Shown: positions 46,538 to 56,513 of the stretch, one piece after another
Numbering within the stretch: the first letter of the stretch is position 1
Layout of the letters: every line of letters begins with the position of its first letter
Assembly (NCBI GenBank): GCA_009746045.1
Contig: RPFO01000312.1
Coordinates: forward strand, 662,323 to 726,322
Source of the DNA: Mesostigma viride
Lineage: Eukaryota; Streptophyta; Mesostigmatophyceae; Mesostigmatales; Mesostigmataceae
DNA length: 64,000 bases
Direction: 5' to 3'
The notes under the pieces: model-generated
What the model was told of the DNA's origin: nothing
The model's database searches: none
What the model saw: the letters and a program-made list of their open reading frames with translations, nothing else
Translations under genes and position numbers: made by a program

Positions 46538-49500
46538 CTTCAGTTCCCGCAGGCAGCGTCGGCAATGTCGCAGTTTCCACAGGCATTGTCGGCACTGCAG
46601 CAGTTTTCGCAGGGACCGTCGGCAGCAGAGCAGTTCCCGCAGGGATCATCGGTGGTGCAGCAGTTCTTTGTGAGTCATTCGTGTAGTGTTGAGTGGGTGG
46701 GGTGGGGGTGTGTGGGGGGGGGGGTGTAGGGGGGGTTGACTGTGTGACTGCGTGGCTGCTTGGCTGGAAAGGAGGGTGCGTGGCTGTGTGGCTGCGTGGC
46801 TGCGCTGCTGCGTGGCTGCGTGGCTGCGCTGCTGCGTGGCTGCGTGGCTGCTTGGCTGGAAAGGAGGGTGCGTGGCTGTGTGGCTGCGTGGCTGCGCTGC
46901 TGCGTGGCTGCGTGGCTGCGCTGCTGCGTGGCTGCGTGGCTGCGCTGCTGCGTGGCTGCGTGGCTGCGTGGCTGCGTGGCTGCGCTGCTGCGTGGCTGCG
47001 TGGCTGCTTGGCTGGAAAGGAGGGTGCGTGGCTGTGTGGCTGCGTGGCTGCGTGGCTGCGTGGCTGCGTGGCTGCGTGGCTGCGTGGCTGCTTGGCTGGA
47101 AAGGAGGGTGCGTGGCTGTGTGGCTGCGTGGCTGCGCTGCTGCGTGGCTGCGTGGCTGCGTGGCTGCGTGGCTGGAAAGGAGGGTGCGTGGCTGTGTGGC
47201 TGCGTGGCTGCGCTGCTGCGTGGCTGCGTGGCTGCGTGGCTGCGCTGCTGCGTGGCTGCGTGGCTGCGTGGCTGTGTGGCTGCGTGGCTGCGCTGCTGCG
47301 TGGCTGCGTGGCTGCGTGGCTGCGTGGCTGCGTGGCTGCTTGGCTGGAAAGGAGGGTGCGTGGCTGTGTGGCTGCGTGGCTGCGTGGCTGCGTTGCTGGG
47401 AGGGAGGGTGCGTGGCTGTGTGGCTGCGTGGCTGCGCTGCTGCGTGGCTGCGTGGCTGCGTGGCTGCGTGGCTGCGTGGCTGCGCTGCTGCGTGGCTGCG
47501 TGGCTGCGTGGCTGTGTGGCTGCGTGGCTGCGCTGCTGCGTGGCTGCGTGGCTGCGTGGCTGTGTGACTGCGTGGCTGCTTGGCTGGAAAGGAGGGTGCG
47601 TGGCTGTGTGGCTGCGTGGCTGCGCTGCTGCGTGGCTGCGTGGCTGCGCTGCTGCGTGGCTGCGTGGCTGCTTGGCTGGAAAGGAGGGTGCGTGGCTGTG
47701 TGGCTGCGTGGCTGCGCTGCTGCGTGGCTGCGTGGCTGCGCTGCTGCGTGGCTGCGTGGCTGCGCTGCTGCGTGGCTGCGTGGCTGCGTGGCTGCGCTGC
47801 TGCGTGGCTGCGTGGCTGCGCTGCTGCGTGGCTGCGTGGCTGCTTGGCTGGAAAGGAGGGTGCGTGGCTGTGTGGCTGCGTGGCTGCGCTGCTGCGTGGC
47901 TGCGTGGCTGCGTGGCTGCGTGGCTGGAAAGGAGGGTGCGTGGCTGTGTGGCTGCGTGGCTGCGCTGCTGCGTGGCTGCGTGGCTGCGTGGCTGCGCTGC
48001 TGCGTGGCTGCGTGGCTGCGTGGCTGTGTGGCTGCGTGGCTGCGCTGCTGCGTGGCTGCGTGGCTGCGTGGCTGCGTGGCTGCGTGGCTGCGTGGCTGCT
48101 TGGCTGGAAAGGAGGGTGCGTGGCTGTGTGGCTGCGTGGCTGCGCTGCTGCGTGGCTGCGTGGCTGGAAAGGAGGGTGCGTGGCTGTGTGGCTGCGTGGC
48201 TGCGCTGCTGCGTGGCTGCGTGGCTGCGTGGCTGCGTGGCTGCGTGGCTGCGCTGCTGCGTGGCTGCGTGGCTGCGTGGCTGTGTGGCTGCGTGGCCGCG
48301 CTGCTGCGTGGCTGCGTGGCTGCGTGGCTGCGTGGCTGCGTGGCTGCTTGGCTGGAAAGGAGGGTGCGTGGCTGCGTGGCTGCGTGGCTGCGCTGCTGCG
48401 TGGCTGCGTGGCTGCGTGGCTGCGTGGCTGGAAAGGTGGGTGCGTGGCTGTGTGGCTGCGTGGCTGCGCTGCTGCGTGGCTGCGTGGCTGCGTGGCTGCT
48501 TGGCTGGAAAGGAGGGTGCGTGGCTGTGTGGCTGCGTAGCTGCGCTGCTGCGTGGCTGCGTGGCTGCGTGGCTGCGTGGCTGCGTGGCTGCGTGGCTGCT
48601 TGGCTGGAAAGGAGGGTGCGTGGCTGTGTGGCTGCGTGGCTGCGCTGCTGCGTGGCTGCGTGGCTGCGTGGCTGCGTGGCTGGAAAGGAGGGTGCGTGGC
48701 TGTGTGGCTGCGTGGCTGCGCTGCTGCGTGGCTGCGTGGCTGCGTGGCTGCGTGGCTGCGTGGCTGCGTGGCTGCTTGGCTGGAAAGGAGGGTGCGTGGC
48801 TGTGTGGCTGCGTAGCTGCGCTGCTGCGTGGCTGCGTGGCTGCGTGGCTGCGTGGCTGCGTGGCTGCGTGGCTGCGTGGCTGCGTGGCTGGAAAGGAGGG
48901 TGCGTGGCTGTGTGGCTGCGTGGCTGCGCTGCTGCGTGGCTGCGTGGCTGCGTGGCTGCGTGGCTGCGTGGCTGCGTGGCTGCGTGGCTGCGTGGCTGCG
49001 TGGCTGCGTGGCTGGAAAGGAGGGTGCGTGGCTGTGTGGCTGCGTGGCTGCGCTGCTGCGTGGCTGCGTGGCTGCGTGGCTGCGTGGCTGGAAAGGAGGG
49101 TGCGTGGCTGTGTGGCTGCGTGGCTGCGCTGCTGCGTGGCTGCGTGGCTGCGTGGCTTCGTGGCTGCGTGGCTGCGTGGCTGCTTGGCTGGAAAGGAGGG
49201 TGCGTGGCTGTGTGGCTGCGTAGCTGCGCTGCTGCGTGGCTGCGTGGCTGCGTGGCTGCGTGGCTGCGTGGCTGCGTGGCTGCGTGGCTGCGTGGCTGCG
49301 TGGCTGGAAAGGAGGGTGCGTGGCTGTGTGGCTGCGTGGCTGCGCTGCTGCGTGGCTGCGTGGCTGCGTGGCTGCGTGGCTGCGTGGCTGGAAAGGAGGG
49401 TGCGTGGCTGTGTGGCTGCGTGGCTGCGCTGCTGCGTGGCTGCGTGGCTGCGTGGCTGCGTGGCTGCGTGGCTGGCTGGGGGGGGGGGGGTGCCGGGTGC

Positions 49501-49790
49501 GTGGATGCGTGGATGTGTGGCTGGGTGGGTGCGTCACTGCGTGGCTGGCTGGCTCTGTGGCTGCGTGGGCGGCTGGATGGCCGGGTCAGCGTGGCTGCGT
49601 GTTCAATGGGATGCTAATATGTTGTTGCCTTTGGATGCCACAGTTCATGGATTCTTTTGTTCACATGCAGGTGCTGCCGTCTTCCCCATCGACGTCGTCA
49701 AGACCGATGTCGCCAAGAAGGATGATGCAATCACTCTCGGCCATGTTTAACTCATGTGGGCCTTCATGGCCATACGGGAAATATTATTGA
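45645..49790 (+). CDS. PHD-like / poly-Gln protein, two exons (join 45645-46669, 49671-49790)
   Basis: ATG 45645 opens an acidic N-terminus, then a Cys/His cluster (CAGRCGKVLHGIC ... WQCSDCGG) resembling a PHD or other cross-brace zinc finger, a Pro-rich linker, a short coiled coil (REMQRAMENQSKKVEELGLQL) and about 160 residues of Gln with QQL blocks. After the array another frame reads QFPQAASAMSQFPQALSALQQFSQG, a QFPQ-type repeat that looks authentic, so a frame slip inside the CAG array is likely. It ends at donor GTGAGT (46670) in phase with acceptor CACATGCAG (49670) and an exon rich in Ser/Pro/Arg (VLPSSPSTSSRPMSPRR) to TGA 49790. A 12-codon upstream ORF overlaps the start. Possibly a chromatin-related regulator; function unknown. 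Confidence 0.55.
46066..46536 (+). repeat. (CAG)n / (CAGCAACTG)n array
   Basis: About 470 bp of CAG alternate with CAGCAGCAACTG blocks in four rounds, coding Gln with periodic Leu in the gene frame. Confidence 0.95.
46670..49670 (+). other. Candidate 3,001-bp intron made mostly of minisatellite
   Basis: The donor TTT|GTGAGT and acceptor TTCACATGCAG|GTG are phase 0 with respect to the QFPQ frame and the final exon. Confidence 0.5.
46745..49480. repeat. 8-bp minisatellite (TGGCTGCG)n with higher-order units
   Basis: 2.7 kb of TGGCTGCG with TGCGCTGC variants, punctuated about every 60-150 bp by GGCTGGAAAGGAGGGTGCGTGG. Because the 8-bp unit has no stop in any phase, frames of 950-1,000 aa are open on both strands (Ala-Trp-Leu-Arg-Gly-Cys-Val on +; Ala-Thr-Gln-Pro-Arg-Ser-His on -). 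These are artefacts. Confidence 0.95.
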
Positions 49791-50280
49791 ATCAGTTCTT
49801 TGACACTGAGTTGGCACTACGCAACACCTTTGATGCACATGAGTGCAGGGCGCATGTGTTGAAACCATGCAACCATGGCGATCCCTCAAAAAGTTTGGTT
49901 ATGTAATAAGTGACACAATTATTCCGGACGTATGATGGCCCAACGTCCTGTAAGGTTGAGTTGTCTTGGAGGAGGAGCGTGATGACCGCGGAAGCCGCGT
50001 GGGTGTCTGTTGTGCTATATCTTGAAGATGTACGGTCTTGGAAGAGTTATGGTCTTGGAATCATATAATAATGAGCTTGGAATAAAGTTGCGGGCAGCCT
50101 TCAATTGGCATATGTTGTCTCATTGATGTTGTCTCATTGCGTTAATGGGTCAATTGTCTTAGTTTATATAATGTATATCTTGGGAAACTCATTGCTTCAA
50201 TAAAATGCATGCTAGGCGCAATCAACCCCCACAAACACATCTGAAAACTGCACAGTGCATCAAATGTATCCTAGACAAAA
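49791..50280. other. 3' region of the PHD-like gene and right subterminal region
   Basis: Contains AT-rich sequence with GTTGTCTCATTG repeats near 50,115. AATAAA-like words at about 50,091 and 50,199 could serve polyadenylation. Confidence 0.35.
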
Positions 50281-50310
50281 AAATGTATCCTAATCCGGTA
50301 AAACCACCCG
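50281..50310 (-). repeat. Right terminal inverted repeat (30 bp)
   Basis: See 40957-40986. AAATGTATCCTA is repeated just inside it, at about 50,262. Confidence 0.95.
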
Positions 50311-50709
50311 GCTCTAGAGTTACTCCACTCCGACATACTCTTTTGTTCTTTGATTAATTATCAAAATAATTACATCAAATGCAGACCATACAAAACCCTC
50401 TAAGGTAGGGAACTCAAGGGGGCCTCAAGGCCGTCAAAATCACCACGGTATCGACCCGCGCCCTTGTGATCACACATGAATAGTGATGTAATAAGTATCG
50501 AGAAAAAAAAACAACTATGCCACCAGACAAAAGGTGACCCATTTATTAGGACCAGGGACCCGCCGACGGGCCCAAGGCACCGTCCAACGTGGCTAGGGTA
50601 TGGTCAGGACAAGCAAAAAAAACTACCACCATGATATTCGTGAATGCTAGCAACACAGGGTGAGTTATGGCTGTATTCATAAAGCGCCCGAGCCGTAACC
50701 CTGTGTGGC
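50311..50709. other. Spacer, probable 3' end of the Copia-like element
   Basis: No gene. Several A8-A9 runs. No copy of a 5' LTR could be matched here, so the 3' boundary of the retroelement is unresolved. Confidence 0.35.
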
Positions 50710-52065
50710 TCACGGGTGTTGCATCGTCATGCGCTTGCGCAACACTGCGTACTGCGGGGCAGCCTCCCGCGCCTCCTTGGTGAGTGCATCCGCGGGATTG
50801 AGTTCATCCGCGATGTGCTGGAGACGCGTGACGCAGGAGGCCGCCTCAGCGAGTACGAGGTAATCAACGTCCTGTGACCGCGCATAGGGATTGTCAAGGA
50901 AGGCCAAACAACTTTGTGAGTCAGTGTGCACCGTGCTAGTCCAGTGAAGAGTGAACCCACACGAGCCAAATACCCAACCCAGCAAGTACCGCAGCCACAT
51001 GCCATGTGAGATAGCTGAAACAATGCCCCGGCATTCAGCCGTGTTGGGGCTAGTGGCAATGCGGCTGTGCAAGCGCGAGTACCAATCTAACAACATGCCA
51101 GGCTGGCCCTCATTGCTGATAAAGAACAGTGCCCCCATGCGGGCCCGCACTTGGCTGACTGTGCGCGTCTCTAGATTAGCATCCGTCACTATCTCGAGGT
51201 GCACCGGCTGTGAGCAATCGAGCCCACGAAGCACAATGCCGGGCGTCATGGCCAGCTGCCGCCGAACATGAATGGACCCTAGTCCTTCCAGCACATCATC
51301 GGGCAGGCGAGCGAGCACTGCCAAATCAGGTGCCACCGTGTCCGCCAACCACCCGAGCTTGCCCTTAACCGAGGGCCCATGGGTTGCCAACAGCGGGGAC
51401 GGGAGGTCGGCCAGCAGGTCAACCACATAGTTGCGGCTATCCTGCATGTGCATGACCCATTCGCCAGAACGCGAATCCCGCTGCAACGTAGACTGCACGC
51501 CGCAAAACACCACGGGTTTACCCTCCTCATGATCCACCGCCCTGCCCAGGGGAAACTTAGCCGCCACTGCAGCAAGAAACTGGGTAGCAAATGTGCGAGG
51601 TGCCACCAGCTTGAAGTCATCGCCATGCCACACGAAGAGGGCTGGCTCGCCAGGGACGCCGGTGGGGACCACAAAGAAGTTAGGATCAGCGCGATGGTAC
51701 GTGGCCCCTAAGCTCTGCAAGACCTCCTCCGCGGAAATGCGGAAGATGATGGGAGAGCTCTGCAGCCCCTCCACCCCTGTCAACAGCTCGATATACTCGC
51801 TGCCAATGGTGCCATCCTGCCAGACCACCGGGACCTTCACCACGTAGCGGGTGCCTTGCCATGTTTGCTGCGCGACCCCAGCGTCGCTGTGGAGGAATGC
51901 CCGCTGAAAGTCACCGCACCACATCCCGTAGTCCTTGCCCGCGTTCCGCTTGCCCAAGTAGATGACCGTCAGTAGCCGATGCGAAACATGGTTGAGCCCA
52001 GGGGTATAAAGATCCTTGGCGTCCAGCGGGGAGGACCCCTTCGTCTCCGTGACCACGGGCCTACC
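50710..52065 (-). pseudogene. Copia-like reverse transcriptase and RNase H
   Basis: PLDAKDLYTPGLNHVSHRLL opens the RT region. GDFQRAFLHSD is the motif A region; LTGVEGLQSSPIIF the SLYGLKQSPR-like stretch; LFVWHGDDFKLVA (about 51,620) carries the catalytic DD with HG in place of YV. RNase H: EIVTDANLETR (first Asp), NTAECRGIVSA (Glu), VHTDSQSCLAFLDNP (Asp), ADELNPADALTK (last Asp). The domain is complete, so the element was probably once active. Confidence 0.85.
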
Positions 52066-53027
52066 CGGAACACCACCGAAGAGTTGGTCTCGTCCGGCTT
52101 GTAGGTGAGCACGAACTTCAACCGCAACCGCGTGGCCCCGGCTGGCACACTCTCCAATCCTCGGTAGACCTCGCGCTCTCGCCACTGCTCCTTGGCTCGA
52201 ATGAACGCGTCGCGCCACAAAGCAAACTTGAGAGGATCTTGACAGTCCAGGACAAGTTGCTCCCACGTCACAGGGCTATCCGCCGCCAGTGAGTGTGAGT
52301 GGAGGCCGAAGCTGCGCGGGTGCCAATCCTGAGGCTGAATGATGGACTGGACGAGCGGCGGTGTGGAAAACGCCGCCATCGGTAAGCGCCGCACGACGCC
52401 GGGCTGCCCGACCACCACCCCCAATGGAGCGTGGTACTCGCGAAGCGGGATGCTGCCCACCCCCGCGACTGACAGCAAGTCAGCGGACACTGAGAACCCC
52501 GGGTATGATACGAAAGGTTCGCCCAGCAAGGCCACATCCTCGTAGCCATCCACGACGTGAAACGGCGTGTCAATGCCCAACACCGGCAGCACCACCATCC
52601 CGGTAACTTGATATGCCGAAGTGCCTGCAAAGTCGGTCACCGATTTGTACGGCGACTCTAGCACTGGATACAGGGTGGCTGCCCGACGAGAGATAATAGA
52701 CACGGATGCTTGCGTGTCCACAGCCACCAGCTGCCACGGTCTACACGTAGGAAACAAGGCTGACTTAACCGGCCTGACCCCCTGTGAGAGAGTTTTGACC
52801 TGAGCCACCCCTGATGCAGCTTTCGCTTTAAGCGCCTGAGCACGCCACAAGGCCGTGACCGTTGAAGCCAGGTCCCTAGGTGGGCGAGGCGCATGGGCAG
52901 GACCCTGACCCTCCGGCGAGGCCACGCTAGGCGGGCCTCCCACATTATCCGTGGCTAGCACAGGAGGTGAGTCACTACGTGCACTAGGTCCCGTCAAACC
53001 CACCCCATCCTCATCCCACCCATCCAC
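52060..53027 (-). pseudogene. Retropepsin-type aspartic protease plus RT leader, located after integrase
   Basis: WQLVAVDTQASVSIISRRAA carries the catalytic Asp-Thr-x-Ala-Ser (Asp104 of the frame). VTGMVVLPVLG and the flap/body follow, then DVALLGEPFV, the hydrophobic-hydrophobic-Gly motif of the family. Further on, WRDAFIRAKEQWREREVYRGL and RLKFVLTYKPD correspond to the start of Copia RT. So protease and RT are in one frame and both follow integrase. The frame breaks near 52,060. Confidence 0.75.
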
Positions 53028-54169
53028 GGGGTCATATTGGGGCCCAGGGGAGGGGGGGGTGTAGCTGTGTCTGCCCCTGGGAGCGACCCGTGGGGTACCA
53101 CCTCAGATGCTACGACAGGCGCATTATCCTTCACTACCCACCCCAGTGCCCTGTTGGCTGCCAGCTCACTCTCCATGCTATCCCCTTGCTTATAGCCTGC
53201 CACCGATGCCCATGGTACCCTATACACCCGATCATTCCACTCTATGTCTATGACCCGCAGCGGCCAGTCTAACTTTGTGATGGCCCCAGGCCCCTGCATG
53301 GTGCCCCGTTTGCCGCTGGGCGAGCTCTCCTTGTGGAACATGACCAACTGCCCGACCTCAAAAGCGCTAGACAAATCAGGCAGCGTGGCATCCTTGAGCC
53401 GCAGCTTGGCGGCGGTATCCTGTAGATGCTGTTGGTATGCCTCTACTACCTCGGGTGAGTAGGTGCCCGCTGACAGCCCCCGAGGCGTGACTAGCCCAAA
53501 GCCCTTGACATCAAGCACGTGCCTATGGTTGCACACATGCATGAGCTCCTTGCACCACGCCGTCTTGACCGCGTAGGATTTGCCATGTGGGTTATCCTGT
53601 CGCTTGGCTGCCACAGTCTTGACATAGCTTACAGTGCGATCTATCATGCCCATATTGCCGTGATCCTCACGCCCCACGATGACCACGGCCTCCATCCCCG
53701 GCAAACCTTGCACACAGCGGAACTGCTGGTCTAGCAGGAGCTCCACTACGGGATGAAAGAAAGCCAGGCTGATCTTGATAGCCCTGTGCAGGTCAGCCTC
53801 AAACATGTGGGGCAGCGGCTCAATGTAGGTGACCTTGCTGAACCTATCCTTGACTATGAAATAGGTGTCCCCCCCTTCCATGTGCATGACATCCCCCATG
53901 CACAAGGTACCCTCGCTCCAAGGGTGGAGTCTTGGCATGCCGCCTACGCGACTTCTTCCTGATCTTGATGCAGGCAGGACACTGAGCACGCACATTCTTC
54001 AGCTCGTTGTATAAAGGTGCCCCCAACATGTGTGCCCCCTCTACCTCGGCTTGGGCCTCATGCCCGTATGCACGGTGCATCTGGTATGCTAACAGTTTCA
54101 GGGTGACAGCCTGAGGTGCAGTGGCATTGTCAGGATTCTCAACAGGTGGGGTGACTACTGGGGTAGTGA
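52994..54169 (-). pseudogene. Copia-type integrase with HHCC domain
   Basis: MHRAYGHEA...CPACIK (54,080-53,970) is the HX3H...CX2C zinc site of the Copia pre-integrase domain. After a frame change near 53,920 the core follows: GDVMHMEGG (first Asp), KDRFSK, LLLDQQFRC (second Asp), and HGNMGMIDRTVSYVK where the third acidic residue normally sits as Glu; here the aligned residue is Asp. A C-terminal small-barrel-like segment (RVIDIEWNDRVYRVPW) follows. Catalytic activity is doubtful. Confidence 0.75.
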
Positions 54170-54177
54170 CATTGGCT
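54170..54177. repeat. hAT target-site duplication, left (CATTGGCT)
   Basis: An exact 8-bp match to 55657-55664. Confidence 0.92.
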
Positions 54178-55656
54178 CAGTGAACAGCCATACGGCGTAT
54201 AATACGCCGTATGGCGCGTATTATACGCCATACGCAAGATTTCCGTATGAAAATGGGAAAAAAAATACGCACTGCGTATTTTTTGCGTATTTTTTGCGTA
54301 TTGCGTATTTTTTGCGTATTTTTTGCGTATTTTTTGCGTATTTTTTGCGTATTTTTTGCGTATGAACCTCGTTCGAAGTAGCTTCTGGCATCATTTTGGA
54401 CGGCACGTGGAGCCGGAACTAGATGCAGGTGCCAAGCTGGCCGTGCATGTACGACTGTACGTGCATTGCTGCAGATTGCTGCGTGTCGGACTAGGGTCTA
54501 GGAGACGAAGGACGAGGAAATTAGGTGACGAAGTTATGTTGTCTGCCAACAAGGGCGCGCATCTGGCACCTAACATTTAATCGTAGCACAATTGACATCC
54601 AGGCACCATGGCTAGCGACGGTGATGGTGTGGGTCTATGGAACACGATGATAATGGGGCCGACGAGATGCAGGCCGTATTCGAGACTGTCTGGACACACA
54701 TCGTGAAAGAACAGACTCTCAACAAGAAAGGGCAGCCGACAGGTAACTACTAGCTCAGTGACGTGCACACTTTGGATGCAAAATTCTCGGGTTCTACCAC
54801 CCGAGCAAGGCTAGCACCCGCCATATCATGGGCGCTACGTATGCGAAGGAGGCAAGAGTGAGCGAGTGCAAGAGGCCGCCGGAGGCATTACGTCGCAGGC
54901 TGCGGGGTATTTGGTGTGACTCGCGATGCACATAAATGCCTTATTTAGCCATGCAGGCTGCTGCTAGCCAGCCACCGTACCATATGTGTTAATGGTTTAG
55001 GGAAGCTGGGTCGGGTTGCTGGCATGCATGCTATCCTGCACGCTAGCCACATTGTTGGCAGCCCGTATGGATTCTTGCTTCATGTAGATCAATATTGCAT
55101 GGTGGCCTACCACGAGTAGGCAAGATGTCTGTTTCTGGCACAATGTCTTATTACTTTTGGCAAGTTGGCCGACTGACCATGTGCAGTATTTCAGTCCTAG
55201 TATAGCCATTCCATGCAGTGATGGCATGGTTTTTTAACTTCAACATCCAGTAATGGTGGCAGCGATCTCTATACCACTGCAAGTGTCAATGTGCATGCAT
55301 ATCTACTTGTGTTATTATCCTTTTCAGGTGTGCACTGATTGTGCATACAACTTTGTTATTTTGTGCTATTTACAGACATTATTAATAACAACAGATGTAC
55401 AATGCTTGTATTTGTAGGCATGCAGCGACGGCAACGGCAATATTATGTGATGATGTGTTAAATAAAGGCAAGTGGTGTTGCAAGAACACAAAAAAAAATG
55501 CCTGATTGGTCAGAATGTTGAAGACCCCCCTGAACCATGCAAAAAACAGCATTTTCAAGAGTCCCCGTATGATTTGCGTATTATACCCCGTATGGCGTAT
55601 TATACACCATACCCATGGGCCCCGTATGATTGCGTATTGCGTATGGCTGTACACTG
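54178..55656. mobile_element. Non-autonomous hAT transposon (1,479 bp)
   Basis: Terminal inverted repeats CAGTGAACAGCCATACG (left) and CAGTGTACAGCCATACG (right, opposite strand) and the 8-bp TSD CATTGGCT are diagnostic of the hAT superfamily. Subterminal regions are saturated with CGTAT words: a 13-bp-arm palindrome at 54,187-54,213, about eight GCGTATTTTTT 11-mers at 54,268-54,361 (helically phased), and GCGTATTATAC near 55,576-55,600. No transposase is encoded. It interrupts the Copia-like gag. Confidence 0.93.
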
Positions 55657-55664
55657 CATTGGCT
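55657..55664. repeat. hAT target-site duplication, right (CATTGGCT)
   Basis: See 54170-54177. Confidence 0.92.
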
Positions 55665-56509
55665 AACTGGGCAGCTTCAGAGGCTGCACGAAAGGCCGCC
55701 CGTGTGAGCACCTTGCCAATGTGAAGATCCACACTAGGGTGGTGTGTACCGAGAACATCTGCCCGCCCAGCATTCTCCTGCACTGTCACAACATTCCTCA
55801 TAGGCCCAACCGCCCCAGTATCTAGCTGGGGTGCTGCAGTAGTGCTTGGTCGCTCGGCGTTGTACACACCCGACCTAGAAGACACCACATTGCTTAGGTC
55901 ACGCATTGTAGACCCGTGCTCAGGAAGCATGTGATCCTGGCGCGACAGAGCCAGAGCAGCATCAACGGATTGCGTGAGCACATCACGGAATGAGACAGAG
56001 GATGCAGTCACGTTGCTTTTAGGAACGACGTCAGGCTCTACGACGGCCCGGTTCAGCGTGACGCATTGAGCAAAAGAAGGGGTATCGAGCGTGCTCTCAC
56101 CTGACTTTCGTGCTGCCCGTCGCTCTGCCCACTCCTCGCGTGTGCCGTGGACGACGATGCGCTTGGCCTTGCACGCCTCCACGCTGTGACCACGCAGAAA
56201 GTCGTGGCACTTGCGGCAAAGGTTGTCCTCGAGCTCCAGGTCCGGGCGAACTCGGCAGTCATCCCGGACATGGTGACGTCCGAAGCAGCGCTCACAGCGT
56301 TGCTTGCGGTCAGTAGACGCCCCCTGCTGCCGCTTGGCCGGGGGATTATCACCCTGCTTGGCGTCGCCACCATGTCGCGTCTGCGTACCACAATCTCCGG
56401 CGCCACCATGGCGGCTGGCCATGCTCAGCTTTGGGAAAACCCAAATGAGCTGAGCTGACGTGCCTGCCTTAACTGCATGCCCGATGGGGTGGGCGAGGAC
56501 CTGTCCCAT
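55665..56509 (-). pseudogene. gag: Gag-like ORF with two zinc knuckles, broken by hAT insertion
   Basis: From ATG 56509, Arg/Lys/Gln-rich, with CERCFGRHHVRDDC (CX2CX4HX4C) and CRKCHDFLRGHSVEAC (CX2CX6HX4C). The rest is Ser/Val/Ala-rich; it includes LDTGAVG, which superficially resembles a protease active site but lacks surrounding beta-strand pattern. The first 45 or so codons come from a 141-bp sequence repeated at 57675-57815. Past 55,656 the frame runs into the hAT element and is not original. Confidence 0.7.
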
Positions 56510-56513
56510 GATT
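56373..56513 (-). repeat. 141-bp direct repeat, copy 1
   Basis: Identical by eye to 57675-57815, without indels. On the minus strand it runs AATCATGGGACAGG...GCGACA and is followed by TGGTGGCGACGCC, which could be a primer-binding site. Confidence 0.9.

Larger units (their letters stand above)
40957..50310. mobile_element. Candidate 9.35-kb TIR element carrying two unknown genes
   Basis: 40957-40986 (starting CGGGTGGTTTTACCGG) is the exact reverse complement of 50281-50310, a perfect 30-bp inverted repeat. The core AGGATACATTT is repeated just inside both ends (inverted on the left at about 40,997, direct on the right at about 50,265), like subterminal transposase-binding sites. Inside are a minus-strand gene (42274-43804), a plus-strand two-exon gene (45645-49790), three huge tandem arrays and two hairpins. 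No known transposase is recognisable and no TSD is visible. It may be an undescribed large DNA transposon, or two inserted copies of a small repeat. Confidence 0.5.
50710..56509 (-). mobile_element. Decayed Copia-like retrotransposon with order gag-INT-PR-RT-RH
   Basis: Reading on the minus strand: gag with two zinc knuckles (56509-55665), pre-integrase HHCC and integrase core (54169-52994), retropepsin (53027 to about 52,060), reverse transcriptase and RNase H (about 52,060-50710). The gag frame and the HHCC frame become one frame when the hAT insertion and one TSD copy (1,487 bp) are removed. Frameshifts occur near 53,920, 53,010 and 52,060. LTRs were not identified with confidence. Confidence 0.75.

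Noticed and set aside
46646-49750. Proteins of about 960-1,000 aa on both strands of the 8-bp minisatellite
   Set aside because: An 8-bp stop-free unit opens all phases on both strands; the sequences are period-8 artefacts with no independent evidence of coding.
55800-55850. LDTGAVG in gag as the retroelement's protease
   Set aside because: It lacks flanking hydrophobic strands and any LLG partner; the DTQAS/LLG region after integrase is a far better retropepsin. Kept as a caveat.
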